A stretch of DNA of 42,187 nucleotides from the NCBI GenBank assembly GCA_002354555.1, contig DELT01000094.1, forward strand, positions 65,175-107,361. The letters are read 5' to 3'. Positions 9,641 through 19,952 of this stretch are shown here, piece by piece; the stretch's first letter is position 1; each line of letters starts with the position of its first letter. The translations under genes and the position numbers were made by a program. The stretch is from Methylophaga sp. UBA2689. Lineage in GTDB: Bacteria; Pseudomonadota; Gammaproteobacteria; Nitrosococcales; Methylophagaceae. The notes below the pieces were generated by a model, which saw only the letters and a list, made by a program, of their open reading frames with translations, was not told where the DNA came from and made no database searches.

Positions 9641-10214
9641 TTAGCTTTATTCCGGATTGTTCAACTTTTTCCATTAACCAGCCCCAGGCCTGAAGCTCGC
9701 GTTCACCGGCCGTTTTTTCAATAGCGATAGTCAAGTAGGCAATTTCGTCGCGGACTTTATGTTCTGGCAACATGCCCAGCCGACTAACCAGAATAGCTGC
9801 CTCAATTACTGCATTCTGGGCACGGTTAAAGCCTCTGAAGGGCTTATGGTTAACATCGCAAATTACAGCTCCATAAAAACAGGCTCGTGGATCATCATCT
9901 TCCAGACGAACAATTTCTAACTCGATATGCGAAAGCGCATCTGCAATATATTCTCCTTCAATCTGCTGACAGGGAGAGGTGGGCCAATCACGATGTCCAG
10001 TTAACGCACCAGCAAAAACACGTACATCATCAACAAAATTTATTGAACATTGACCATGCCGTAGCAAGTTATCGTAAGTACTGGATGGCTTGAATGGCTT
10101 GATATGAAAGTGACCATTTACTTCGCTTATACCCATTGGTGCAGAATGCACTTTTCCATTCTCGGATATTGTGGTGACGATAACTTCATGTATCTGGCTT
10201 GTCAGCAGTGCCAC
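9630..10214 (-). CDS. DUF447 family protein, H4MPT/methylofuran-associated
   Basis: A 194-residue DUF447 protein, a family of methanogens and H4MPT-using methylotrophs with a predicted flavin-reductase-like split-barrel fold; the biochemical role is not established. Visible conserved stretches are IHEVIVTT, HSAPMGI, FKPSSTYDNL and CSINFVDDVRVFAGALTG. I place the start at the GTG at 10214 because AGGAG (minus strand, 10226-10222) lies seven bases upstream. An in-frame GTG at 10259 in a duplicated copy of the same sequence lacks a ribosome-binding site. The gene overlaps both neighbours, the upstream DUF6513 gene by 29 bases and mfnB by 11, so translation is probably coupled. Confidence 0.82.
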   Translation of the reverse strand: MALLTSQIHEVIVTTISENGKVHSAPMGISEVNGHFHIKPFKPSSTYDNLLRHGQCSINFVDDVRVFAGALTGHRDWPTSPCQQIEGEYIADALSHIELEIVRLEDDDPRACFYGAVICDVNHKPFRGFNRAQNAVIEAAILVSRLGMLPEHKVRDEIAYLTIAIEKTAGERELQAWGWLMEKVEQSGIKLNDN

Positions 10215-11661
10215 AGGCGCGCTCCTGTTTTTTGGTTTTTTTAATCTCGGCCGTGCCACAGGCCCGTTGCGGATCTTTTTGCATCGTGGTGCCTTCAGTT
10301 TTCTGCCGGGTCAGATCTTCCTGCTCGATTTCAACAGCACAGCCCCATTGCAGATCTTCATCCTGAGTATAACGTTTCCCCAACTGCCAGGCGATCTCGG
10401 CACGTGCTAACTCTACCCCCAGATAGAAGGCATGGCCCGGATCGTCTTTCACTTGCAGCTGAGGGTAAAAAGCAAACGGATCAGTATCCTGCAACAAGCC
10501 ATCCCGATTAAAAACAAATATCCCTTTAGGGGCAATTTTAATTCGATAGTTCGGATCTTTTATGTTTTCAGATAATTGGATAATTTCCTGCTCAGTATCG
10601 GTAAAGGGTCTGCGTTCATGGCTAACCAGTAAATCGGCAGTGAAATCACGAGGCAGGCTATTGTCATCGCGAGCGGCAAACATCATGCGTCGTGCCACAT
10701 CGGCTTCTCTGATGGCTCGCCGTGCATGAGGACTGACTTCCGTCGCCAGCACATTGGTAATTTTTAACTCCGAAATAATGCCAAACAATAGAGCATTAAT
10801 TCCGCTGGTATCGGCATCGGTTAATTCGGTCAGATTTCCTATTCCCATCATCATAGGTGCTTCTGGATATTTTTGCCGCAGAGTGTGATATCGAACTATC
10901 GACTCTGTAAGGCCAAAATGGATTGGATCCAGAATTGGGTCGGCTATCCACGGTTTTCCCAGCTTGTCCATGGCCTCCATAGCCCGTTCCAGCGAAGCCA
11001 GTGAACCCGGTTGCGCCGGAACCAGGATCGGAATGGCATCGGTTTCTTTCGCAAGGTCGATGGTTTTTTCTGTCAGACTTAACAGGTAATCTGCACCGGC
11101 ATTGCTTGCACGCCTCAAGTCATCTATTGATAGTGAGTCCACACTAACCTTAAAGCCATTTTCATGCAGGGCAGCGATAGCTTCTTCCATCAGCGGGAAT
11201 TTTTCTTCCGGCAGACAACCAATATCAATGACGTTGGCCCCTGAATCACGGTAATAACTTGCCCGTTCCAAAATACCTGCAATATCACGCTGTGGGGCAT
11301 CAACAATCTCGGCGAAGATATTGACATCATAACGACTTAAATCAGGGATTTTCCGCTCCTTACCAAAGAATATCGGTAAATCTTTAATTTCATCCGGCCC
11401 CCGCACGACCTCAATACCCAGTGTTTTACTCAATTCAGCCAAATCTCCACGGCAGCGGCCAGGAACAATTATCTGTTTACAGCCAGCATAATCATTTGGC
11501 TTGAGTCGTCGGGCGATCATCTTATCAGTCATTAATGCGGCCACCGATAGACCCAATTGATGCACTCTATACTCGAATGGCAATGGCGCCATTTCCTGCA
11601 AAACCTTTTCAACACTGGGTCGAGCAAGTTTTCCGGTGAGAAAGAGAATCGTCTCAGCCAT
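10186..11661 (-). CDS. Dihydropteroate-synthase-like protein (DUF6513/TIGR00284 type)
   Basis: A 491-residue protein related to archaeal dihydropteroate-synthase-like proteins and found in the H4MPT gene sets of methylotrophs. The N-terminal ~110 residues (starting AETILFLTGKLA) form the DUF6513 part. A pterin-binding DHPS-like barrel follows: DSGANVIDIGCLPEE, FKVSVDSLSIDDLRRA, GADYLLSL, MMMGIGNLTELT. It probably acts where pterin and the arylamine side chain are joined in H4MPT synthesis; that is inference from fold and context. The last ~40 residues are Lys-rich, low in complexity and contain RACGTA twice, so they look added. The start overlaps the flavoprotein stop by eight bases (ATGGCTGA). 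Confidence 0.85.
   Translation of the reverse strand: MAETILFLTGKLARPSVEKVLQEMAPLPFEYRVHQLGLSVAALMTDKMIARRLKPNDYAGCKQIIVPGRCRGDLAELSKTLGIEVVRGPDEIKDLPIFFGKERKIPDLSRYDVNIFAEIVDAPQRDIAGILERASYYRDSGANVIDIGCLPEEKFPLMEEAIAALHENGFKVSVDSLSIDDLRRASNAGADYLLSLTEKTIDLAKETDAIPILVPAQPGSLASLERAMEAMDKLGKPWIADPILDPIHFGLTESIVRYHTLRQKYPEAPMMMGIGNLTELTDADTSGINALLFGIISELKITNVLATEVSPHARRAIREADVARRMMFAARDDNSLPRDFTADLLVSHERRPFTDTEQEIIQLSENIKDPNYRIKIAPKGIFVFNRDGLLQDTDPFAFYPQLQVKDDPGHAFYLGVELARAEIAWQLGKRYTQDEDLQWGCAVEIEQEDLTRQKTEGTTMQKDPQRACGTAEIKKTKKQERACGTADKPDT
10202..10266 (-). repeat. Imperfect direct repeat carrying duplicated GTG start codons
   Basis: Two 20-base copies (10202-10221 and 10247-10266) match at 17 positions with a 45-base period. 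In the DUF6513 frame each copy encodes RACGTA. In the DUF447 frame each contains an in-frame GTG. Only the copy nearer DUF447 is preceded by AGGAG. Confidence 0.8.
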
Positions 11662-12214
11662 GATCGGCGTTTACGTGTTCCAGACGCTTTTTCAATACTT
11701 CGTATAAAGCCTCAGCGGATTCCACTACGGTGGTTGCCTCAAAAGTACGTAGTGTTTCTGTATGTGCCAGATCAATGGCCCTTGGCCATAATCGAACCAT
11801 ACGGTCGGGGGCGGGGGTATCGACTTCGGATATGGCATCACAGGCAAGCACTATACTCGGTACGCGACATTTACCTGCCTGAGCATAAACGTTGGTGACC
11901 AGTGTGTCAGACAAGCCCATTACCATTTTCGCCACGGTGTTTGAGGTGGCAGGAGCAACCACCAGAGTATGATAATCACCACGATAGAATAATCCGACCG
12001 GAGGTGAACTGGCGGCTCTATCACGATAAATATGGCCTTCTTTGTTCAAGGTTTTGGGATCGTGACCATACATGCGGAGAACTTCTTCTCCAGCACGACT
12101 GTAAAACAGGTCTACATCCGGTAATTCACGGATAATTTCCAGACATTCATCCATATAATGCCCTGAACCCGTGATTGCCCAGGCCAATTTTGGCTTTTCC
12201 GGCCTTGATTGCAT
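11654..12214 (-). CDS. Flavoprotein, dihydromethanopterin reductase (DmrB/AfpA)-like
   Basis: A 186-residue flavoprotein-family protein. The FMN-binding fold shows as LAWAITGSGHYMDECLEII, LVVAPATSNTVAKMVMGLSDTLVTN and IVLACD. DmrB-type enzymes reduce dihydromethanopterin to H4MPT, and placement at the head of a cofactor operon supports that role. Archaeoflavoprotein AfpA is an alternative family name; the electron donor cannot be read from the sequence. It is first in the operon, 138 bases from the divergent ndh, so the operon promoter should lie in 12215-12352. Confidence 0.82.
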   Translation of the reverse strand: MQSRPEKPKLAWAITGSGHYMDECLEIIRELPDVDLFYSRAGEEVLRMYGHDPKTLNKEGHIYRDRAASSPPVGLFYRGDYHTLVVAPATSNTVAKMVMGLSDTLVTNVYAQAGKCRVPSIVLACDAISEVDTPAPDRMVRLWPRAIDLAHTETLRTFEATTVVESAEALYEVLKKRLEHVNADHG

Positions 12215-12290
12215 GCTGTTATCTCAATTGATATTAAGCTGTGAATTTTGCCAGAGTCTGACCGACTAGTAAAAATTAGATAGGTCGATC

Positions 12291-12299
12291 TGTTATATA
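12291..12299 (+). promoter_or_regulatory. Candidate extended -10 element for ndh
   Basis: TGTTATATA fits an extended -10 (TG-N-TATAAT) with one -10 mismatch, 53 bases before the ndh ATG. No convincing -35 lies 17 bases upstream. The region 12215-12352 is AT-rich and must also carry the promoter of the divergent cofactor operon. Confidence 0.3.
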
Positions 12300-12352
12300 T
12301 AAGTTAAAATTAACCACATAATTTGCAACGGATTGATGGGAGTCGCATATCT

Positions 12353-13666
12353 ATGTCAGAAGCAGTGCCAAAAATAGTTGTCGTTGGTGGTGGAGCAGGT
12401 GGCCTGGAACTGGTTACCAAACTCGGGAAAAAACTTGGCAAGAAAAAGAAAGCGCAAGTTACTCTGGTTAGCAGTACTCATACGCATATCTGGAAACCTC
12501 TTTTACATGAAGTTGCAGCCGGTACCCTCGATTCCCATGAAGATGAAATTGAATACTTGAGCCAGGCCATGTGCAGTGGTTTTCGGTTTCGCCTCGGTAG
12601 AATGGAAGGTCTTGATCGGCAAAATAAACAAATAACTGTTGCGCCGACATTCAACGAGGACGGTGTGGAAATTATTCCCCGTCGCAGTTTTGATTATGAC
12701 TATCTCATTATTTCTGTTGGCAGTGTGAGCCATGACTTTGGTATCAAAGGGGTAAGCGATCATTGTCTGTTCCTGGATACTACTAAACAAGCCGAATATT
12801 TCCAGAATCAGTTATTGGAATCCTATCTGCGTGCCCACACCCAGGGTCGTCCCCTCGATAAGGGTCAGTTAAATATTGCTATTGTTGGTGCAGGTGCTAC
12901 CGGTGTCGAATTGTGCGCGCAGCTTTACGAAGTATCACATCTGTTAAATGCTTATGGTCTGGATGAAGTTAAGCCTCAGGACGTAAAACTTACTTTGATT
13001 GAAGCTGCTGACCGTATTTTGCCAGGATTACCTGAAAATATTTCTGCCGCTGCTCTTCAGGAATTAAATGAACTCGGTGTGGAAATTCTTGCTGGTGAGC
13101 GTGTTATTGAAGTGACTGATACAGAGATCAAAACGCAAAGTGGTCGTAATATTCCTGCTGCAATCAAAGTCTGGGCTGCAGGTATTAAGGCTCCTGAATT
13201 TTTGAAAGATATTGATGGTCTGGAAACCAACTGGATGAATCAATTAGTCGTTAAACAGACTCTGCAAACTACCTTTGATGATGATATTTATGCCATTGGT
13301 GACTGCTGTGCCTGTAAATGGATTGGTCAGGATCAGAATGTACCGCCGCGCGCCCAGGCAGCACATCAAATGGCGTCGCTGGTTTATAAGTCAATTGTTA
13401 ATCGAATGAAGGATAAGGAGCTTCCTGAATATCATTACCATGACTATGGCTCTCTGGTTTCTTTAGGTCGTTACGGTACGGTTGGCAACCTGATGGGTAA
13501 TTTAAGTAAGGGTAGTATGAAAGTAGAGGGCTTGATGGCCCGTCTTATGTACCTTTCATTGTATAAGATGCACCAAGTCGCCTTATTTGGGCCGTTCCGC
13601 GTATTGATGTTATCGCTATCTCATCTTTTCCGTCGAAGCGTACATCCTAAAATCAAGCTACATTAA
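12353..13666 (+). CDS. ndh: Type II NADH:quinone oxidoreductase
   Basis: A single-subunit, non-proton-pumping NADH dehydrogenase with FAD at the inner face of the cytoplasmic membrane. The 437 residues show the FAD-binding VVVGGGAGGLE (about residues 9-19), WKPLLHEVAAGTLD, the NADH-binding Rossmann motif IAIVGAGATGVELCAQL (about 178-194), AIGDCCAC for FAD and PPRAQAAHQMA near the quinone end. A C-terminal hydrophobic/amphipathic stretch would anchor it. The ATG at 12353 follows GGGAG (12338-12342); the frame extends to a TTG at 12323, which is rejected. It faces a cytochrome b561 gene, and both end at one terminator. Confidence 0.95.
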   Translation: MSEAVPKIVVVGGGAGGLELVTKLGKKLGKKKKAQVTLVSSTHTHIWKPLLHEVAAGTLDSHEDEIEYLSQAMCSGFRFRLGRMEGLDRQNKQITVAPTFNEDGVEIIPRRSFDYDYLIISVGSVSHDFGIKGVSDHCLFLDTTKQAEYFQNQLLESYLRAHTQGRPLDKGQLNIAIVGAGATGVELCAQLYEVSHLLNAYGLDEVKPQDVKLTLIEAADRILPGLPENISAAALQELNELGVEILAGERVIEVTDTEIKTQSGRNIPAAIKVWAAGIKAPEFLKDIDGLETNWMNQLVVKQTLQTTFDDDIYAIGDCCACKWIGQDQNVPPRAQAAHQMASLVYKSIVNRMKDKELPEYHYHDYGSLVSLGRYGTVGNLMGNLSKGSMKVEGLMARLMYLSLYKMHQVALFGPFRVLMLSLSHLFRRSVHPKIKLH

Positions 13667-13685
13667 TAATTATTGCATTCTTACT

Positions 13686-13713
13686 AAAAAGGCCCTTTTC
13701 AGGGCCTTTTTTT
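13686..13713. terminator. Bidirectional terminator between ndh and cytochrome b561
   Basis: AAAAAGGCCCT (13686-13696) and AGGGCCTTTTT (13701-13711) form a perfect 11-base stem with a TTTC loop. T runs are present on both strands, so it can end both convergent genes. Confidence 0.92.
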
Positions 13714-13734
13714 AATTTCATTGCCTACTCGTCG

Positions 13735-14292
13735 TTATTTCCATAATGACATTCTACGGGTCACTTCAGTGCCATTTAATCGATGTTTTATGGCGGCACC
13801 TATATGTAAAACCAATAGTGCGATAAATAGATACGCTAATACCTGATGAATATCGGTAAAGGTTTCCCTTGCAGTAGCATTGGCTTCAGCAAGGCGTGGT
13901 AACTTCATTCCCCATAGTTTGGTGTCATATTTACTGTACATAGATTGAAGATAGCCCGTTATTGGCATAGCCACCATTAATCCATACAGTAAAAAATGTA
14001 TTCCACTGGACAGCTTCTGTTGCCAGTTTGCAATACTGGTCGGTAGTGGGGGAGTCTTATGTGTTATTCGCCAGACCACACGTAAAACAATAAATGCAGC
14101 GACAGTGATACCCATTGATTTATGTAATAAAAACCAAAAAGCTCGCACGCTTTCCTGATCGGGCGGTAATTCTGACTCCTTTGGCAGACCAACCATCCAT
14201 AGACCTAAGCCAACCATAAAGAAAATCATCGTCGCGATTAACCAATGCAGAATTATCTGTCCTTGATTGTAGCGAACGTCACTCGTCGTCAT
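13735..14292 (-). CDS. cybB: Cytochrome b561 family protein
   Basis: A 185-residue integral membrane di-haem b cytochrome with four transmembrane helices. Candidate haem ligands are His16 (IILHWL) in helix 1, the His in LLHKSMGI in helix 2, and the His residues of DIHQVLAY and VLHIGAAIKHR in helices 3 and 4. E. coli CybB is described as a superoxide:ubiquinone oxidoreductase; other members exchange electrons with periplasmic or quinone partners, and the partner here is unknown. It converges on ndh, and the gyrB terminator lies immediately upstream, so its own promoter must overlap or follow that hairpin. Confidence 0.87.
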   Translation of the reverse strand: MTTSDVRYNQGQIILHWLIATMIFFMVGLGLWMVGLPKESELPPDQESVRAFWFLLHKSMGITVAAFIVLRVVWRITHKTPPLPTSIANWQQKLSSGIHFLLYGLMVAMPITGYLQSMYSKYDTKLWGMKLPRLAEANATARETFTDIHQVLAYLFIALLVLHIGAAIKHRLNGTEVTRRMSLWK

Positions 14293-14312
14293 TTTTTACT
14301 CCTGAATACATG

Positions 14313-14345
14313 AAAAAAGGCCATCCAGAGTCACTGAATGGCCTT
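14313..14345 (-). terminator. Terminator after gyrB
   Basis: On the minus strand AAGGCCAT (14345-14338) pairs with ATGGCCTT (14324-14317), followed by a T run to 14313. It lies between the gyrB stop and the cytochrome b561 start. Confidence 0.85.
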
Positions 14346-14384
14346 CATTACCGACCGTTGGTTTGGGGAACAATTCCCTGAAGC

Positions 14385-16802
<2,418 letters not shown>

Positions 16803-16873
16803 TTAGTCCATTTACAGCAAGGTGAAGCCTAATCGTTCATTCTACTATGTATCGTCTTCGGTTGACAGCTTGA

Positions 16874-17950
16874 CTATACTTGCTCAATCACTCCACGTTC
16901 CACGTGGAACATAATGTCATTTTCTTCCCTAACTAACTTAGATGATAACTCTGTATTGGTCGTTGTGATAAAGGTTTGAACCTGTAGTTTTTTAATCGCT
17001 TGCAGCACAGAAATCTGATGCTCGTTATCCAACTCAGAGCTTAAATCATCAATTAATAACACACTTTGTTGTTTATTCAGTTGCTGCATTAACGATATTT
17101 GTGCCAGGCTTACAGCAAGAAAGAAAAGTTTCTGCTGTCCTCTTGAAAACAATTCTGCTGGATCATGTCCATCTACTCTTATCGACCAATCGGCTGAATG
17201 TGGACCTGATCGGGTATATCCAAGCGCACGATCTCTATCAATTGTTTTGTTCAAGATGTCAGCAAAATCTTCACCTTTTGGCCAGCCTGGTAGATAACGT
17301 AATTCAAATTTTGATTCTTTATAATCATTGCAAAGCAACATGAACCATTCTTTAAACCTAATTATTAATTGTTCAAGGTATTCACTTCGGTATGTTGCGA
17401 GCTTTATTCCATGTTCATTTAACGATGCATCCCAAACTTTAATTTCACCATTAGGTTTTGCATTTCGTAACGCAGCATTACGTTGAGACAGAATTTTTTT
17501 ATAAGCTTGCCAATGATAAAAAAACTCTTGTTCCACGTGAAACAATCCCCAATCGACAACTTTTCGTCTAAACCGTGGACCCAGTTCAAAAAACTGGTGG
17601 CAATTTGCAGGAATAAATTGGAGGGGAAGATGCGTGGCTAATTCAGACAGCTTTTTTAATGGAGCATTGTTAAGACGAATCTGTAAACCACTCGTATTAC
17701 CAAATTGTAATCCGACAGGAATACCCTGAATAATTCTGGCAAATAATTGAAAATATTGCTCTTCGTTTTGAACTACATTCTTCAAATTCCGCGAACGAAA
17801 AGAACGCCCCATTGCCAGCAAGTAAATAGCTTCCAACACACTGGTTTTACCAGAGCCATTTTCTCCAACCAGTAAATTTACTCCAGAACTCGGGTAGAGT
17901 TTTGCTTTATGGATATTTCGAAAATGCGTAAGGGAAAGTTCTGTCAGCAC
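16874..17950 (-). CDS. recF: DNA replication and repair protein RecF
   Basis: An SMC-like ABC ATPase that helps load RecA at gapped DNA (RecFOR pathway). The 358 residues have Walker A GENGSGKT (29-36), the ABC signature region around LFSRGQQKLFFLA, and Walker B LLIDDLSSELD followed by the D-loop. The coding sequence carries two parS-like palindromes: one around residues 136-141 encoding FHVEQ, one near the C-terminus encoding FHVER. The gene precedes gyrB, but upstream lies rubredoxin rather than dnaN. Confidence 0.96.
   Translation of the reverse strand: MLTELSLTHFRNIHKAKLYPSSGVNLLVGENGSGKTSVLEAIYLLAMGRSFRSRNLKNVVQNEEQYFQLFARIIQGIPVGLQFGNTSGLQIRLNNAPLKKLSELATHLPLQFIPANCHQFFELGPRFRRKVVDWGLFHVEQEFFYHWQAYKKILSQRNAALRNAKPNGEIKVWDASLNEHGIKLATYRSEYLEQLIIRFKEWFMLLCNDYKESKFELRYLPGWPKGEDFADILNKTIDRDRALGYTRSGPHSADWSIRVDGHDPAELFSRGQQKLFFLAVSLAQISLMQQLNKQQSVLLIDDLSSELDNEHQISVLQAIKKLQVQTFITTTNTELSSKLVREENDIMFHVERGVIEQV
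16896..16911. other. parS-like ParB-binding site 1
   Basis: CGTTCCACGTGGAACA matches the chromosomal parS pattern (TGTTTCACGTGAAACA and its TGTTCCACGTGGAACA form); relative to the latter only the first base differs. The inner 14 bases (16897-16910) are a perfect palindrome. It lies inside the 3' end of recF. Confidence 0.78.
17529..17544. other. parS-like ParB-binding site 2
   Basis: TGTTCCACGTGAAACA fits TGTTNCACGTGNAACA exactly. It lies in the middle of recF, 633 bases from site 1. Other CACGTG hexamers in the window lack the flanking arms. Confidence 0.82.
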
Positions 17951-18062
17951 GTTGGTTGCCAGATAATAATACGATTAGTTCGTTTTAAGATTACGAATTG
18001 AAGACAATACGCTATATCGAAAAAGGCATAAAAATAAAGAAGCTGGATTTACGAGTCGCTGA

Positions 18063-18227
18063 TCAAATTTCCAACATTTCAAAATCTTCTTTACCAACAC
18101 CACATTCCGGACATTCCCAGTCATCTGGAATATCGTCCCATGAGGTGCCCGGTGGAATGCCTTCTTCAGGTAATCCTCTGGCTTCATCATAGATGAAACC
18201 ACACACTAAACACTGCCACTTACGCAT
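18063..18227 (-). CDS. Rubredoxin
   Basis: A 54-residue one-iron electron carrier. The four cysteine ligands are Cys6 and Cys9 (QCLVCG) and Cys39 and Cys42 (ECPECG), with the family hallmarks FIYDEARG and [12 protein letters not shown]. The start is fixed by AGGAGG (minus strand, 18237-18232) four bases before the ATG; the longer open frame to 18305 is rejected. It is divergent from oxyR across 140 bases. Rubredoxins can feed electrons to peroxide- or alkane-oxidising systems; the partner is not visible here, and the pairing with oxyR only suggests an oxidative-stress link. Confidence 0.95.
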   Translation of the reverse strand: MRKWQCLVCGFIYDEARGLPEEGIPPGTSWDDIPDDWECPECGVGKEDFEMLEI

Positions 18228-18367
18228 GAAACCTCCTGCCAAAATAGTAATAATATGAATACATCTTACAACAAACGAATTTTGTATTGGCTGACGATTT
18301 GCCATTATTTTTGTGCTAACTTATGTAAAACAAATCATTTTTAACTTAATAAGTGGATAGACCGATT

Positions 18368-19279
18368 ATGAGACTTCCCACCCTACGACAATTACAGTAT
18401 CTGACAGCAGTAATCGATGAAAAACATTTTGGTCGTGCCGCAGAGAAGTGTCATGTGACACAATCCACTCTAAGTGCAGGCATTCAGGACTTGGAAGATT
18501 TACTGGAAGTCGGTTTGTTAGAGCGCACCAATCGCAAAGTACTGACAACACCAATTGGTGAAGAAGTGGCTGACCGTGCACGACAAATTCTGTCCTTAAG
18601 TGATGATTTGGTGGATTTGGCGCAAGCTGAAAAAAATCCGTTAGCAGGCAGAATCCGAATTGGCGTTATCCCCACCATAAGCCCATTTCTGTTACCGCGT
18701 GTATTACCCAAAATTCGTAAACAATTACCGGAGCTGGAGGTATTACTGATTGAAGATCAATCGGAAAGATTATTAGTGCAGGTAGAAAATGGCACCATTG
18801 ATGTTGCAATACTGGCTTTTCCATTCAATACGAGAAATTTGAATTACCGGGTAATTTCACAAGAACCCTTTTGGGTAGCCTTACCCAGACAACATAGCTT
18901 AAGCAAATATGAGTCACTACAGCCACATCAGCTACCAATAAACGAGTTATTACTGTTAGCCGAAGGGCATTGTATGCGTGAGCATGCCATCAGTGCCTGT
19001 CAACTACCAGCATCAGCACAACGTCGCAGTGTACAGGCGACCAGCCTCTATACGCTGATAGAAATGGTCGCAAGTGGTTTAGGGATTACCTTGATCCCAC
19101 AAATGGCGATTAATTCCGATATGGTGCGTCATGCTGATATCAGTTTGCGACCGTTAAAACAGGATAGTCTGGCGAACCGTGAAATTGGCCTGGTATGGCG
19201 GCCAAGCTTTCGTCGAACCAGTACACTTGAACAGCTTGCCTTAAGTTTTGCTGAAGCAATGGATGAAACGGCAGATTAA
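18368..19279 (+). CDS. oxyR: Hydrogen-peroxide-sensing LysR regulator OxyR
   Basis: A LysR-type regulator of the peroxide response. The N-terminal helix-turn-helix reads HFGRAAEKCHVTQSTLSAGIQDLE. The redox pair is Cys202 and Cys211 in GHCMREHAISAC, with the same nine-residue spacing as Cys199/Cys208 of E. coli OxyR, and the preceding Gly-His is conserved. I use the ATG at 18368, which gives the family-typical N-terminus (MRLPTLRQLQYL); a GTG at 18353 is an alternative. The stop overlaps the convergent downstream stop by four bases (TTAA). Confidence 0.95.
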   Translation: MRLPTLRQLQYLTAVIDEKHFGRAAEKCHVTQSTLSAGIQDLEDLLEVGLLERTNRKVLTTPIGEEVADRARQILSLSDDLVDLAQAEKNPLAGRIRIGVIPTISPFLLPRVLPKIRKQLPELEVLLIEDQSERLLVQVENGTIDVAILAFPFNTRNLNYRVISQEPFWVALPRQHSLSKYESLQPHQLPINELLLLAEGHCMREHAISACQLPASAQRRSVQATSLYTLIEMVASGLGITLIPQMAINSDMVRHADISLRPLKQDSLANREIGLVWRPSFRRTSTLEQLALSFAEAMDETAD

Positions 19280-19902
19280 TGGCTGGCTGCATAATCTGAA
19301 CGCAATTGTATAAAGCTTTGGCGGATTAACACCGAGGTAAAAGGTGCTTGAAACCTGGCTGCGAGAAAAGCTTTTGGATTAATTAAAAAAACGGCATGCT
19401 CCAGATCCTGCTCGGGATAGGCTCTGCTTCTGGTAAAGAAATTCTTTAGCGATTTATTTTCCGATGGTGTGCCATTAGCGGTGATAATTCGAGCATCAAG
19501 ATCATGAGAATAAGCAAGTGCCATGAGTTCATCTACTTGTTGGCCACCAATATCTATAAGCACCAGTTGAACTGATCGATTTGCCAGCCCATCTTTTAGG
19601 TTTTTTAATACACGGAAAATGGCTTCACAATCATGGCAATCGGTAGACGGAATAAAAACAAAGCTCCATTTGCCCGAAAAAGCATCATTGGTAAATACAG
19701 CATTATCCCTGTTATAAGCCAGAAACTGTGGTATTTCCAGGGTTGGCTCAAAGACTGTCAACATAGAACCACTGGTATTTGATGACTCTGCTGGCGGTTG
19801 CTGTTGACTGAGCGTTAAAAAAACCAATAGCAATAAAACAACCAAGCTAAGATATGTCAGCAAAAAACGCTTAGAATGAACATTTTTAAACATATTTTGC
19901 AT
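19276..19902 (-). CDS. Membrane-anchored thioredoxin-fold protein, SCO1/SenC-like
   Basis: A 208-residue protein with one N-terminal transmembrane helix (about residues 13-32) and a predicted periplasmic thioredoxin-like domain. The active-site-like motif is CHDC (Cys89, Cys92) after WSFVFIPSTD, and a later segment (AVFLINPKAFLAARFQAPF) resembles the C-terminal strand and helix of SCO proteins. SCO copper chaperones normally carry CxxxC plus a distal His, so a copper role is doubtful; thiol-disulfide exchange is an alternative. It is divergent from murJ with only 50 bases between, and convergent with oxyR with overlapping stops. Function not established. Confidence 0.65.
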   Translation of the reverse strand: MQNMFKNVHSKRFLLTYLSLVVLLLLVFLTLSQQQPPAESSNTSGSMLTVFEPTLEIPQFLAYNRDNAVFTNDAFSGKWSFVFIPSTDCHDCEAIFRVLKNLKDGLANRSVQLVLIDIGGQQVDELMALAYSHDLDARIITANGTPSENKSLKNFFTRSRAYPEQDLEHAVFLINPKAFLAARFQAPFTSVLIRQSFIQLRSDYAASH

Positions 19903-19952
19903 TTTTAGCGCCTCACACGCTGAAAGCGTTTATCCAAATAAAATAAGCGACT

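Noticed and set aside
19917-19929. ACGCT-GAA-AGCGT hairpin between the thioredoxin-fold gene and murJ
   Set aside because: Very short, without a T tail, and located in a divergent promoter gap where a terminator makes little sense.
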